Source: Elephas maximus indicus (taxonomy: Eukaryota > Chordata > Mammalia > Proboscidea > Elephantidae). From it: 64,000 nt of DNA. A program made the position numbers and the translations under genes. This document shows positions 47,329-57,885 of the stretch, in pieces. Under the pieces are notes generated by a model. It did no database searches. It saw only the letters and a list, made by a program, of their open reading frames with translations, and was not told where the DNA came from. Every line of letters begins with the position of its first letter. The first letter of the stretch is position 1. The stretch spans positions 141,938,001 through 142,002,000 of the forward strand of contig NC_064820.1 of NCBI RefSeq assembly GCF_024166365.1, given 5' to 3'.

Positions 47329-48914
47329 TAGATTCCAGATCATATGATACAGACACAAACATAAACTGAGTTCCAGTCCTTTCATAACTTACAGTTTAAC
47401 AGAGAAGGTAGACGTTGAACAATTACCCCAAAGTTAGATGGCTATTGCAAGAGGGTAAAAGGTTTCTCTGGGGATATATTAGACAATAAATTCTTCAATG
47501 GGTCTGAATCTCTCAATAATAGTGACTAATAAAAATGCTCACCTATTTTGATAACCTATGTGGAAAAGTTGAGGAATTTCTGGAACCAATAATAACTCAA
47601 TAGCTTCTCCTCTGTATGTATACCTAATCTCTCTTGTTTTGCCTTTTCTCACTCAGTTATCTTTAAAATGTTACACAGAATAGTGCAGTGATGTGAAGTT
47701 CTTAATAACAGTAGAAATACTACCTGAAGCAGTCCATATGCATTTGTGATTAGTTATAGAATAAACATAGAGGAAAAGGTGAGGAAGGAAATATACTAGG
47801 GTTGTGTTTTTTATTAAATCTGTGTCTTACCAGTCAAACCTATTTTGGTTTGTAGAAAGGCTCTCCTTTAAAAGACAACCGCAGTAACAGGTGTGTGCTT
47901 TGGCATTGTTTTTCACTCTTCCTTGATCACCTAGGCTTTCTTGCACATAAAAGTAAAGGAGAGAAACAGGATGGTAGGCAATTTGCCGTTTCTCTAAAGC
48001 TACAAGAGGAAAAACAAAAATGAAACTCCCATGTAAAAGCTGAGAGGAAACCTGGTTTCCTTAGTCATGTTCCGTTCTTGCTTTCGTGTTTACAGCATAC
48101 TCACAAATAAATGATCCTAATTTTCAGCCAGAATTTAAACCTCAAGTATTCCACTCACTGGGGGAAGAAACATAAAGGCAAGGAGGATGATGTGCCTGGC
48201 TTTTGCTGTGACAAAATGTTCTCTTGGAAGCTGAATTAAAATATTGGTGCATTACTAACTAGGTTTACACAAAATTTTGACTGGGAAAGGCTCATTTCCT
48301 GCTAACAGGAAGTGAATCTCAAAATTGATTTTTCTTCTGTCTACAAGGTAGAATTGTTGTAATGATAATGAGGGTAAAAAGAGTCTCTTATGCCAATTAG
48401 CTATTTTTCTAGAACAGCTATTGAGCAGTTACCTATAATTTCAACTCAATAGATATTGGCTATGTCCTAGGTGCCCAAGACAGCCCTAAATCCTAAGACC
48501 ATAAAGGTAGTATATGGTAATATGTAGGTGATCTAAAGGGTTTCTTGGTTTAGTAGGAGAAATGGATAAATTAACAAACTATTTAATTCATATGAAAATG
48601 GAAATGGATATTTTATTATAGCCATTTTGAAAAAGACTTCTTGTTCATAGAGGATAGATACATAGAGAGAACTGAGGATGGTAGTATTGTAATGCTGAAT
48701 ATTCGGTGTGCTCCGGGGCGCTGGTGGCTAGGAGTTGGCCTTGCTGAGCAGGATGAGACAGTTGACTTGGGTGATAAGGTTAGGCCTAAACTGGGGAGGC
48801 AGCCCCATGGGTTATGCCCCAGGCACAAAGTGTCAGACATTCCAGGGAAACACAAGAGACATTAAATAAGGATCAGAACTCTGCTCAGAAAGATGAGCTA
48901 GGCCTGGGAATTAT
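47329..48914. other. Non-coding sequence, nothing recognised
   Basis: Frames at 48616-48865 on both strands lie in a short G+C-richer patch and have no domain. Confidence 0.45.
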
Positions 48915-49310
48915 TTAGTCAGGATTCTTTTTGGCCGAAGTGACAATAATACAAGTTGAACTAATTTAGCCAAATTATGCAGTTTATTGGCTTGCATAAC
49001 TAAAAAGTGCAGGCCACCCATGAGGTTATCATGAATCTATTTCTCTTTTCCCTGGTCTCTGCACCCCTCTATGCTGGCATCTCTCACATGCAAGCTGAGG
49101 CCTGCAGAAATTATGGCTACCACATCTCCAGGTTTATATTCTATCAGCTAAACAACCCAAGCAAAAAGAGAGGTGCCTTTCTCTGAAGGTTCTGGCAATT
49201 GAAACTCTGATAAATCAAAGCTCTGCCTGTGACACATTCTTGCACCCCCATACCAGAGCCAATCATTTTGGTTCTGCTAGGAATTGTTTTCAGCTGCAGC
49301 AAGGATGATG
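48915..49310. repeat. Unassigned ancient mammalian repeat
   Basis: Word order 'gtcaggattctttttggccgaagtgacaataatac..gttgaactaatttag..agtttattggcttgcataact..tctctgcacccctctatgctggc..agaaattatggctacca' is one I associate with an old dispersed mammalian repeat. A partial relative is at 57630-57885. I cannot name the family. Confidence 0.5.
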
Positions 49311-49784
49311 CTTGAACGGACTAAAGGCATGTAGTCTAGGATTAGTATGTCAACTCCAAAGTATAAGGTATAAGGATTGGAAAGAAAGACACAAAATTAT
49401 CATTAGTTATATTCGATAAAATTATCTGGATAGAAAATGCTATGTACTCTATAGAGAAACCATTATAAATAATGCAGTTGATTAGCAAGGTTTCTGGATA
49501 TAAGAATAATATATAGCAATCAATTGCATTCCTATACTGCAACCACAGAGAGTGTAAAAATGTTATTAAAAAAATATAATTTTGTATTTTTGTAGCAACA
49601 AAAGTTTAAGATACTATATTAAGCATAACAAGCATCAGTAGAAAACTTACAAAGTTTTATTAAAATAAACATAAACATTGGAGAGAGATATATGTTCATG
49701 GATAAAAAGATCTAATAGAAAAATATGAATGGGATAGAGACGCATAACTACACAGTAGCAAAATGCCAATGCAGTATACTAAAC
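49311..49784. other. Non-coding sequence, nothing recognised
   Basis: AT-rich, possibly eroded LINE-like material ('caaggtttctggatataagaat'). It is not callable. Confidence 0.4.
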
Positions 49785-49969
49785 CAGGGTCATCTAACTA
49801 AATTTGGCCTACCACCTGTTTTTGTGAATACATTTTTATTGGAGCACAGTCATGCTAATGTTTTTATATATTGTGTGTAGCCGATTTTATGCTACAACAG
49901 AGCTGAACAGTTGCAAGAGAAATAGCATGGCCACCAAAGCCCTCTACCAAAAGCTCTCACCAAACTCTG
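49785..49969 (+). mobile_element. hAT-Charlie-type ancient DNA transposon remnant
   Basis: Starts CAGGGTCATCTAACTAAATTTGG and contains 'cctgtttttgtgaatacatttttattggagcacag' and 'ttatgctacaacagagctgaacagttgc', ending in 'caccaaactctg'. This matches the old mammalian non-autonomous Charlie elements bounded by CAGGGGTCGGCAAAC-type ends. Both ends decayed. Confidence 0.75.
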
Positions 49970-50039
49970 CTCTAAATGGTTGACATAGACTTTGCTTGGA
50001 GTGTAAAAATAAATTTTAGTTTACTGAACGCATCTATAA

Positions 50040-50220
50040 ATCAGGCAGCTTAAATGTATCATCTAAGTTTATTATCAAACCTTGAAAGAATATCAGTATT
50101 ATTCATTACATATGAGGAAACAGACTCAGAGAACTCAAGTAACTAGCTCAATATCATCAGAATAATAAGAGACAGAAATAAGCTTCTCTGACAGAAAAAG
50201 TCAGACACTGAACCAGAGAG
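50040..50220 (-). repeat. MIR-like ancient SINE, antisense
   Basis: Antisense MIR order: 'ttacatatgaggaaacagactcagagaactcaagtaactagctca', 'gagacagaaataagcttctctgaca'. Confidence 0.65.
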
Positions 50221-50566
50221 TTCTATTTTCAAAGTTTTTTTTTAAACTCTACCAAGATAGATAATGTTGAATTAATGACTTCAAAAAGGACAAAACCTAA
50301 GATGTAAAATATATGGAAATTTGAATTTTCAAGGAAATATAAATTTTGCCTCACATATTTACAGATAAACCCCCTAAAAGGGAATCACACAAATACATAC
50401 ATACACAATTTATCTTTTTATCACTCTTTATAAGACAAGAGACACTGTATTAGCTTAAAGAGCCAATTATATGACACTATAAAGCTCAACAACTCAACAG
50501 TTCTGTGGAGTATCTGTTTTATACAAATCACTAATAAAAACAAAACAAAACAAACAAACAAACAAA

Positions 50567-50602
50567 AACCCCATTGCCGTTGAATCAATTCTGATTCATA
50601 AA
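50567..50602 (-). mobile_element. AfroSINE tail fragment
   Basis: Only the tail is present: 'ccccattgccgttgaatcaattctgattcata'. It is followed directly by the MaLR-like block. Confidence 0.6.
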
Positions 50603-50609
50603 TAACATC

Positions 50610-51263
50610 ACTAATACAAAAGTTACCTCACTGCTGGTACCAAATTCTGTCTTAGTCATGCCTGCTGCTGCTGCCAGTCCTCTATCCATTCACAGTCTCA
50701 AAACTGCTTCCACATTTTAAGTGTCTGTTAGAGCAGAAACCCACTCTTCCATACCAAATTCTTAGTCATTTAGTGCTATAACAGAAATACCACAAGAGGA
50801 TGGTTTTAACAAAGAGAAATTTATTCTCTCACAGCTTAGTAGACTAGAAGTCCAAATTCAGGGTATCAGCTTCAGGGGACATCTTTCTCTGTCAGCTTGG
50901 AGGAAGGTCCTTGTCATCAATTTTTCCCTGGTCCAGGAGTTTCTCAGTTGCAGGGACCCTGGGTCCAAAGGACATGTTCTGCTTCTGATTCTGCTTTCTT
51001 GGTGGTATGAGGTCCCCATGTCTCTCTGCTCACTTCTCTCTTTTCTATGTCAAAAGAGATTGGCTTAAGACACTATCTAATCTTGTAGATCTCATCCAAC
51101 TGACTGCTGATAATCCATCTCATTAACATCATAGTGATAGGATTTACAACACATAGAGAAATCACATTAGGTGATAGAATTATAGATAATCATACAGTAC
51201 TGAGAATCATGACCTAGCCAAGATGACAGATATTTTGGGAGGGACACAATTCCATCCATGACA
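50610..51263 (-). mobile_element. MaLR/ERVL-like LTR plus leader fragment, antisense
   Basis: An LTR of the same family as 23866-24383 lies antisense at about 50756-51263, starting TGTCATGGATGGAATTGTG on the minus strand. Beyond its 3' edge, 50755-50640 matches the primer-side leader expected just after a 5' LTR of the MaLR type (minus strand 'gagtgggtttctgctctaacagacacttaaaatgtggaagcag'). A second LTR-edge/leader junction motif (TACCAAATTCTGTCTTAG) appears at 50638-50655. It has no coding capacity. Confidence 0.75.
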
Positions 51264-51437
51264 AATGTATAAAAATCTCTGACCTTAAGTTTTCTTTAAT
51301 GAAGGAGGTATACTCTAAAAGCCTTGAGGATTGGAGCCGTGTATGTACTGAATACAATGTCTAGGGAATAAATTAATGGTATATTTTCAAATTGTCAGAC
51401 AGTATTTTGAAAAGTGGTATGCTTAATGCAAAGAGTT

Positions 51438-51951
51438 TGTCATGGATTGAACTGTTTCCCCAAAATATGTGTCAACTTACTTAGGCCGTGATTCCCAGTA
51501 CTTTGTGATTAGCCTCCATTTTGTGATTGTAATTTCATGTTAAAGAGGATTATGGTGGGGCTGTAACACCCTTACTAAAGCCACATCCCTGATCCAGTGT
51601 AAATGGAGCTTCCCTGGAGTTTGACCTGCACCATCCTTTACCTTTATCTTACAAGAGATAAAAGGAAAGGGAAGCAAGCAGAGAATTAGAGACCTCATAC
51701 CACCAAAAAAGCAGTGCTGGGAGCAGAGCGTGTTCTTTGGACCCTAGGGTTCCTCCACAGAGAAGTTCCTAGTCCAAGAGAAGATTTATGAAAATGACCT
51801 TCCTCCAGAGCTGACAGAGAAAGCCTTCCCTTGGAGCTGATGCTCTGAAATTGGACTTCTTGCCTACTAGACTGTGAGAGAATAAAATTCTGTTTGTTAA
51901 AGCCATTCGCTTGTGGTATTTCTGTTACAGCAGCACTAGATCGCTAAGATA
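51438..51951 (+). mobile_element. Solo LTR of the same MaLR/ERVL-like family, sense
   Basis: Begins TGTCATGGATTGAACTGTT and ends 'gatcgctaagata', with AATAAA near 51881. It aligns throughout with 23866-24383, except that no 5-bp duplication is obvious here (GAGTT before, GTCTG after). It lies only 175 bp from an antisense relative. Confidence 0.82.
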
Positions 51952-52324
51952 GTCTGATACCAGTTCAGAAGAAAGAGAGACAGGTCTAGCAAAATCAGGG
52001 AGGCCTCAAGAAAACACACCACCCAGTCAGAGACTATTCAACAAGCAAGAAAAAAATAGAGTATAAAGAACAACATGAGAGAAGTGCAGTCTGGGGTAAG
52101 TTTAATCTAGCTGCGAGCCTTGAAACTTGAAAGTGTTGGGATGGGGAAGAGAGAGAGCCGGCAATGTGAACAAGAAGGAAATGTTAAGAAATACACTGGT
52201 TTATAAAATTCACTTGGCCATCAAATGATATAATCAATCAAAGCCAGTTTATTTGAACTGAGTCCCTGAGAAAAGAGATAAGAAGCATACACGGCAATCA
52301 TTAACACATGGTAACCCATAACAC
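51952..52324. other. Non-coding sequence, nothing recognised
   Basis: No recognised gene or repeat. Confidence 0.45.
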
Positions 52325-52665
52325 GAAGTTCCTGGTTGGTGCAAATAGTTAATGACCTTGACTGCTAACGGAAAGATTAGAGGTTTAAAGTCCTGGCCAT
52401 CGACTTCAAAAATCCTCACGGAGATAGTGAGAATGGTTGCACAACTAGAAGAATGCAATCAATGTTACTGAATTGTACATGTAGAAATTGTTGAGATAGC
52501 ATGTATTTTGTTATTTATATTTTCACCACAATAAAATAAAAACAAAAGTAAGCTCAAACAAAGAAAAAAAAAAAAACTCAACTATGGAACACAGTTCTCT
52601 GACACACTGACACACATGGGGTCGCCATGACTGGGTATCAACTCAATGGAAACTAGAACACGAAA
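52325..52665 (+). mobile_element. Old AfroSINE-related SINE split by an L1 tail
   Basis: Left half 'aagttcctggttggtgcaaatagttaatgaccttgactgctaacgg...aaagtcctggccatcgacttcaaaaatc' and right half 'actatggaacacagttctctgacacactgacacacatggggtcgccatgactgggtatcaactcaatgg'. This is a distinct older subfamily (its tail reads ACACATGGGGTCGCCATGA). The middle was displaced by the insertion at 52415-52572. Confidence 0.8.
52415..52572 (+). mobile_element. L1 3'-end fragment inserted in a SINE
   Basis: 'gttgcacaactagaag...actgaattgtacatgtagaaattgttgagatagcatgtattttgttatttatattttcaccacaataaaataaaaac' followed by A runs. It has the wording of old L1 3' ends ('actgaattgtac...atatctcaataaa'). Confidence 0.65.
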
Positions 52666-53121
52666 CAAGTAACATTGTTTTGCTTATAAAATTAGTGTAT
52701 TATGTGTATTTATATTAAAAAGATAGCTTATTTGTAAAATTATTACAAACTTGGCAATTTTATTTTATTTATTTTTGTGCTTATTATTTTACAAACATTA
52801 CAAGACTGGACTTTAGTTCAGAAGAAATCAATAAAATCTTGAAATTGAAGAAAATTAGTTACAATATTGATCAAGTTGAAGTTTTTTTACCCTTCCATAT
52901 TTCCATTATTTTTTTTATTTGTTCTGAATATTTCCAAATAAATATCAGCTCTTATCACATGCTAAGAAGATGGAAGAGAAATGACAGTCTCAGACAAGTC
53001 AGGCACTTGATGTCCACCAACCCTAGCTGCAGAACCATAGATTGCATTCCAGGAGAAGATGTCTGATGGACTTTGTATGTGTCCTGCAATAAAAACCTTC
53101 TTCCTCTTTCTGCTGCTGAGA
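52666..53121. other. Non-coding sequence, nothing recognised
   Basis: No recognised gene or repeat. Confidence 0.45.
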
Positions 53122-53135
53122 TTGAAGAACATGAA

Positions 53136-53311
53136 CCAAACTCACTGCCATTGAATCAATTCCCACTCATCGCGACCCCACAGGGTTTCCAAGGCTGTCA
53201 ATCTCTGCGGAAGCAGACTGCCATATCTTTCTCCCGCGAGCAGCTGGAGGTTTGCCCCTGACCTTTTCCGTTAGCAGTCCATTGCTTTAATCCCTGTACC
53301 ACCAGGGTTCC
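53136..53311 (-). mobile_element. AfroSINE (long form), antisense, 14-bp duplication
   Basis: Diverged long-form copy ('cgcgggagaaagatatggcagtctgcttccgc' on the minus strand). TTGAAGAACATGAA is repeated exactly at 53122-53135 and 53312-53325. Confidence 0.95.
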
Positions 53312-53514
53312 TTGAAGAACATGAATGTGGGCCAATTATCCCCACACAGCTTCTTTCTAACACTTGGATTCAGGAGAAACACTAAATTAGCAGGCAATAA
53401 AATTCCTGCCGTATGTTTGTTATCTATTATTTCTTCTACATGTATAAAAGAGATATATTTAGCTTAATTCTGCAGAACAACTCTTTTAAATGGACATTTT
53501 GTAAAGAATGTATA

Positions 53515-53590
53515 GGTATAGAGATAGAGGTAGATATAGATGATATAGATATAGGTGATATAAATATAGATGATATAGATATAGATAGAA
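53515..53590. repeat. GATATA-rich minisatellite
   Basis: Imperfect 6-15-bp repeats of GATATA/GATGATATAGATATA. They create an Asp-Ile repeat in the plus-strand frame at 53413-53694 and a Ser-Ile repeat on the other strand. These are a translation artefact, not proteins. Confidence 0.85.
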
Positions 53591-53769
53591 ATCTATTCCA
53601 GGTGCAGCAATTCCTGAAGATGTTTAGAGAGTTCTGCAGTGACATCCACACCTTAGTCACTGAGCACAATGTGACTTATGTTCTGCCACTTTAGGATATT
53701 AAGCTATTGCAATTTATTACACATTTTCTCTGATTTTCAAAAAAATCTAGAAGACGAAAACGTTGCAGG

Positions 53770-53870
53770 GCAATCACTAGCTATGTGACCTTTCAACAGC
53801 CTTCTTACTTGATTGGGTATCTGTTTCCTAATCTGGAAGGTAAAAGGGTTATAGGTGATCTATGTTTGCA
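53770..53870 (+). repeat. MIR-like ancient SINE
   Basis: Sense MIR words 'gggcaatcactagctatgtgaccttt', 'gggtatctgtttcctaatctggaaggtaaaa'. Confidence 0.65.
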
Positions 53871-54629
53871 ATATTCTGTTTCTATGAATTGACGCAGCAT
53901 GCTAATAATGCAGATATATCTCAGCATAATTAAAGACAAGTGTAAAACTTCCATGATGTTAAATCATCTCAGCTTAGCCCCTCAGGGAGGATTACTGAGT
54001 TGTCATTTAATTACAGTGGCATGCGATGCACGTATTTCAGAGCTGGGTTCTGAAGGGCTATGGGGCAATGTTGTGCTAATATGTGTTCCAGGAGTCAAAA
54101 CTTTTTAAGGGATTATTTTAGAGAAATAGGAGATTTAACTAAAACATGAAAATAAGATTACTTGAAGTGGAAGAGGACTGCAATGTGAAAAAAATAAATA
54201 AATAAACCCTGGGTGGAATTAATTTAACTGTGGGCAAAATCTGTGTGAGGGGATAAGAGAAGAGGGTGTAGGTGGTATGCGCCATGGCAAAGAATTAATT
54301 CCCTTGGAAGGAAAAGAGCGGGCCAAGCACATTTCAATGTTGCCAGGAGGAAAGGGGTGAAGTAGCATTCCAGGAAGCATAAACATTAATAATATATTAT
54401 GTGAAACTAAATATAATCACAAATCCACCATGTTTCGTATTATTAATTCTGAAGTATAATTTATCTGGGCAATAATTACAAATTTAATAATTAAACTTAT
54501 TTTAAATATTTTAATTTTATTCTTATTGAACTGCTGAATTTAAGTTTCAGAGGGAGAAAACAACTTTAACCATTTATGGAGAAATAATCATGTTATTAGG
54601 AATTTATGTAGACCTGATGCTTCTTCAAG
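53871..54629. other. Non-coding sequence, nothing recognised
   Basis: AT-rich; no gene signal. Confidence 0.45.
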
Positions 54630-54630
54630 G

Positions 54631-54842
54631 ATCCCCGGTGGAACAGTGGTTAAAGCACTTGGTTGCTAACTGGAAGGTCAGTGGTTCCAACCCACAAGTG
54701 CTCCACAGGAGAAAAACCCAACAGTCTGCTTCTGTAAAGATTTACAGCCTTGGAAACACTACGGGGTGGTTGTATTCTGTCCTATAGGGTCACTATGAGT
54801 TGGAATCGACTCAACGGCAAGTTTTTTGTTTTGTTTTGTTTT
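54631..54842 (+). mobile_element. AfroSINE (long form), sense
   Basis: Head 'gatccccggtggaacagtggttaaagc', long-form middle 'caggagaaaaacccaacagtctgcttctg', tail 'gagttggaatcgactcaacggcaag', and a TTTTG-rich end. Confidence 0.94.
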
Positions 54843-56624
54843 AATTATTATTCTTTCTGAGCACATAGCCTGCTGATGTTTCACTGCAGGATGTGTAGAG
54901 AGATTACAGTTAAAGACTTGCAGAGCTAACTAGAGAACTGGCTGTTAAAACGCATCTTTTTAACTTGAAAGGGTGCATTGAGCTAGATGATATAGATTAC
55001 TTCCCAGATATAAATTAGGCCCTTTCCAGCAGGACTTGTACAAGGCAATTTTACAAACTAAAAAACAAAACTTTAATTAGCTGTCTGAACTTGGGAAATT
55101 TTATATTTTTTCTGAATTTCTTTTGCTTCATTCTGTTGAATTAGCTCTGTTTGGCTCTCCAGATCTACTTTTTACCCTTGTCCACCCTGCTGTCTCTTCT
55201 GGAATGCTAATCTATATAGGCTACATCTCAGGATTCCATGGCATTCAGACTCTGCTTGGGTTTGTAAAAGAGGAAGCTGAGACAGAAGAGCAGAGGGCAG
55301 CAGGAGTGTGATGTTACGATGTTTATTCCCTTGTGTCCATTGATCGAGGGTCACTGTACCTCCCAAGGTAACGTTCTCTACACATCTCTCTCCTTCCAAT
55401 TTCTGGTAACTGCTTGCTCCTTTCATACCTTCAGGTCTAGGAGTGGTAACAATTCCCCCGCCGTCACCAAAGTCCTGCACTAAATTTGGTTTCCCTATCC
55501 TACACAACCGTAAATGGTTCCTTTGTAAGTGAACCCCCTGAGAATCAACCTAATGAGAGAGTAGCACTGTTTCCTATTGGAACCTTGACTGACCCAGCTC
55601 ATTTGAAATGCACATGATATTAATAACCACCTTATAAGGTTATTACGAGCATTGCATAGTACAATACTGGTGATAAAACTAATATTAGGCAGGTTATCTA
55701 GAAAATAGAATATGAGATGAGACTAAGTGCTAATGCTTTATTTTGGGAGGAGCAATCCCAATAAGCAAAAGTGAGAGGAGGGGCACTGAGTCCAGAAAGA
55801 ATGGGAAGCAACTGAGAAACGATGTGTTACCTCACTGGCCACTGCTTCATGACAAGTTGAAAAGAGACATAGTCAATTTTTTGGCAGGTGAACACAAAAC
55901 ACAAAAATTCTCCTCGCAAGGCGAAGGAAAAACAAACAAACAAACAACTGTGTCTTGAAACAGTTCTACAGAGAGAGAACAGAAAGGAAACATGTTCCAG
56001 ATCCCGCTGTACCTTTTCTGCCATTGGTCACATTTGGTCTCAAAGTGTTTTGGCTCCCAAGCTTCCAGAATGTATCATCTAGCAGGTTCAGAAGGTATTT
56101 GGGAAGTCAGATTCCAAGTGATATGACATGGCTTTTCATTCATGCCCAGAAAAGGTAAATAAAGACAGAGTTAGTAAGTCATCTGTAGCAGCAGCTGAGG
56201 CAAAAAAAAAAAAAATTGGCTATGGGTACAGGAGGCAGATGCAGCACAAAGAAGTACTGAGAAGTGTGTAAGATATGTCTGATATATGGATAATGCTATT
56301 ATTATCATTATTAGTGGTAGTATTCATACCTTAGATGCTAATCATTGGCTTCCCTACCATGCTACCTTCTTTAGGTTGCTGTGTTTCTCAGTTCTTTACT
56401 CCAGGAATGAACTTACCATGTAAGACAACATACCATATGACTGCACCCAGGCAACAGCTAATGTGGATGATAAGGAAGGGAGGAATAGGGCCTGGGGCAA
56501 CTAGGCAGATTCTGGTTGACATAAATAGATTCTCTTCTCTTTCCAGAGAATTTAGAATTGGGACACTGGAAGAGTGATTTAGAAAGATGGTAGAAAAAAA
56601 AAAGTAGACACATAAAATATTATT
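54843..56624. other. Non-coding sequence, nothing recognised
   Basis: Several frames of 60-111 codons on both strands (for example 55172-55507 on -) show no domain. An A run is at 56202-56214. Confidence 0.45.
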
Positions 56625-56636
56625 AAAGTAAATGAT

Positions 56637-57325
56637 ATGGAGTATAGTGTCTAGGATCTTAAAAGCTTGTGGGCTGTCATTTTATATACATCTACTGGTC
56701 CCATACCATCAGAAGCAAAGGAGAATGAAGAAAATCAAAGACACAAGGGAAATATTAGTCCGAAGTGCTAATGGACAACAAGTAGCACAGCCTGCAACAG
56801 CCTAAGCCCAGAAGAACTAGATGGTGTCCGGTTACCACCACCAACCACTCTGACAGGGATCACAATAGAGGGTCCCGGACAGAGCAGCAGAAACATGTAG
56901 AACAAATTTCAAGTTCACAAAAAAAAAAAAAAAAAGACCAGACTTAATGGTTTGATAGAGACTGGAAGAAACCCTGAGACTATGTCCTCTGGACACCTTT
57001 TTAACTCAGAACTGAAGCCATTCCCTAAGTTCACCCTTCAGACAAAGATAGACAGGCCTATAAAACAAAAAATAACACATGTAAGGAACGTGCTTCTTAG
57101 TTCAATCATGTTTAAGAGACCAAAAGGGTAACACCTGCCCAAAAACAATGACAAGAAGGCAGGATGGGACAGGAAAAGTGCACAGACGGAAACAGGGAAT
57201 TGGGGTGTGGAAGGGGAGAGTGTTGACACATCATGGGAATTGCAACAAATGCCACAAAATAATTTGTTTATAAGTTGTTGAATGAGAAACTACTTTGTAA
57301 AGTTTCATCAAAGCAAAAAAAAGAA
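56637..57325 (+). mobile_element. 5'-truncated LINE-1 (3'UTR only) with 12-bp duplication
   Basis: About 690 bp of L1 3'UTR related to 13430-14120 and 41300-42009 ('cttaaaagcttgtgggctgtcatttt', 'gaaccctgagac', 'gagaactagatggtgtccggttacca'). AAAGTAAATGAT is duplicated exactly at 56625-56636 and 57326-57337. An internal A run at about 56919-56935 is an expansion inside the UTR. No coding sequence remains, so this is a dead-on-arrival insertion. Confidence 0.88.
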
Positions 57326-57337
57326 AAAGTAAATGAT

Positions 57338-57629
57338 CTTGTCTACTTGAACTGAAAGATTGAAGATGAGGCAAGAAGCTACATAGTAATCCTGGCCCTG
57401 ACTCTATGTATAAGCCACTTTTATGCAGAAGCAGAGGACCCACAAGTATACCCAGAGAGCTGGTATGCATAGCGAGGAAGAAAAATGAAGCCACTTTTCA
57501 AAAAGAAGCAGAAGAGACTACTAACTCCACATGGAAGAGAGAAAGTAGGCTTGACTTCAGCTCTTTCATGTCACCCAACTGTCCCTTACTTCCTATGCTT
57601 GGATTTTTGTAAAACTTCATGATACCATT
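57338..57629. other. Non-coding sequence, nothing recognised
   Basis: No recognised gene or repeat. Confidence 0.45.
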
Positions 57630-57885
57630 TGTATTAGTCAAGGCATTTTAGGTTATAAGTGATAGGCCCTACTCAAACAAAAATAACACATAGGCTCATA
57701 TTTCTGGAATATGCCTGGTACATCTGTCTTTAAGTGTGGGCAGATCCAGGAATTTAATGAGATCATTAGGAAATATATGTAATTCTGTCTGTTGCCTTAG
57801 TTCTCCTTTTCTTTCCTTTTTTCTTTTTTTGCAGCCTTCATTCTCAGACAGGCTCTCTCCAAAGTGGCAGAAATGATAATGTTTA
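57630..57885. repeat. Unassigned ancient repeat, partial
   Basis: 'ttagtcaaggcattttaggttataagtgataggccctactcaaacaaaaataac' and 'gcagccttcattctcagacaggctctctccaaagtggcagaaatga' resemble the family at 48915-49310. Confidence 0.45.

Noticed and set aside
53413-53694. Asp-Ile repeat protein
   Set aside because: A translation of the GATATA minisatellite. The other strand is equally open.
55172-55507. A 111-codon minus-strand frame as a host exon
   Set aside because: It has no splice sites in phase, no domain and no codon bias that I can see.
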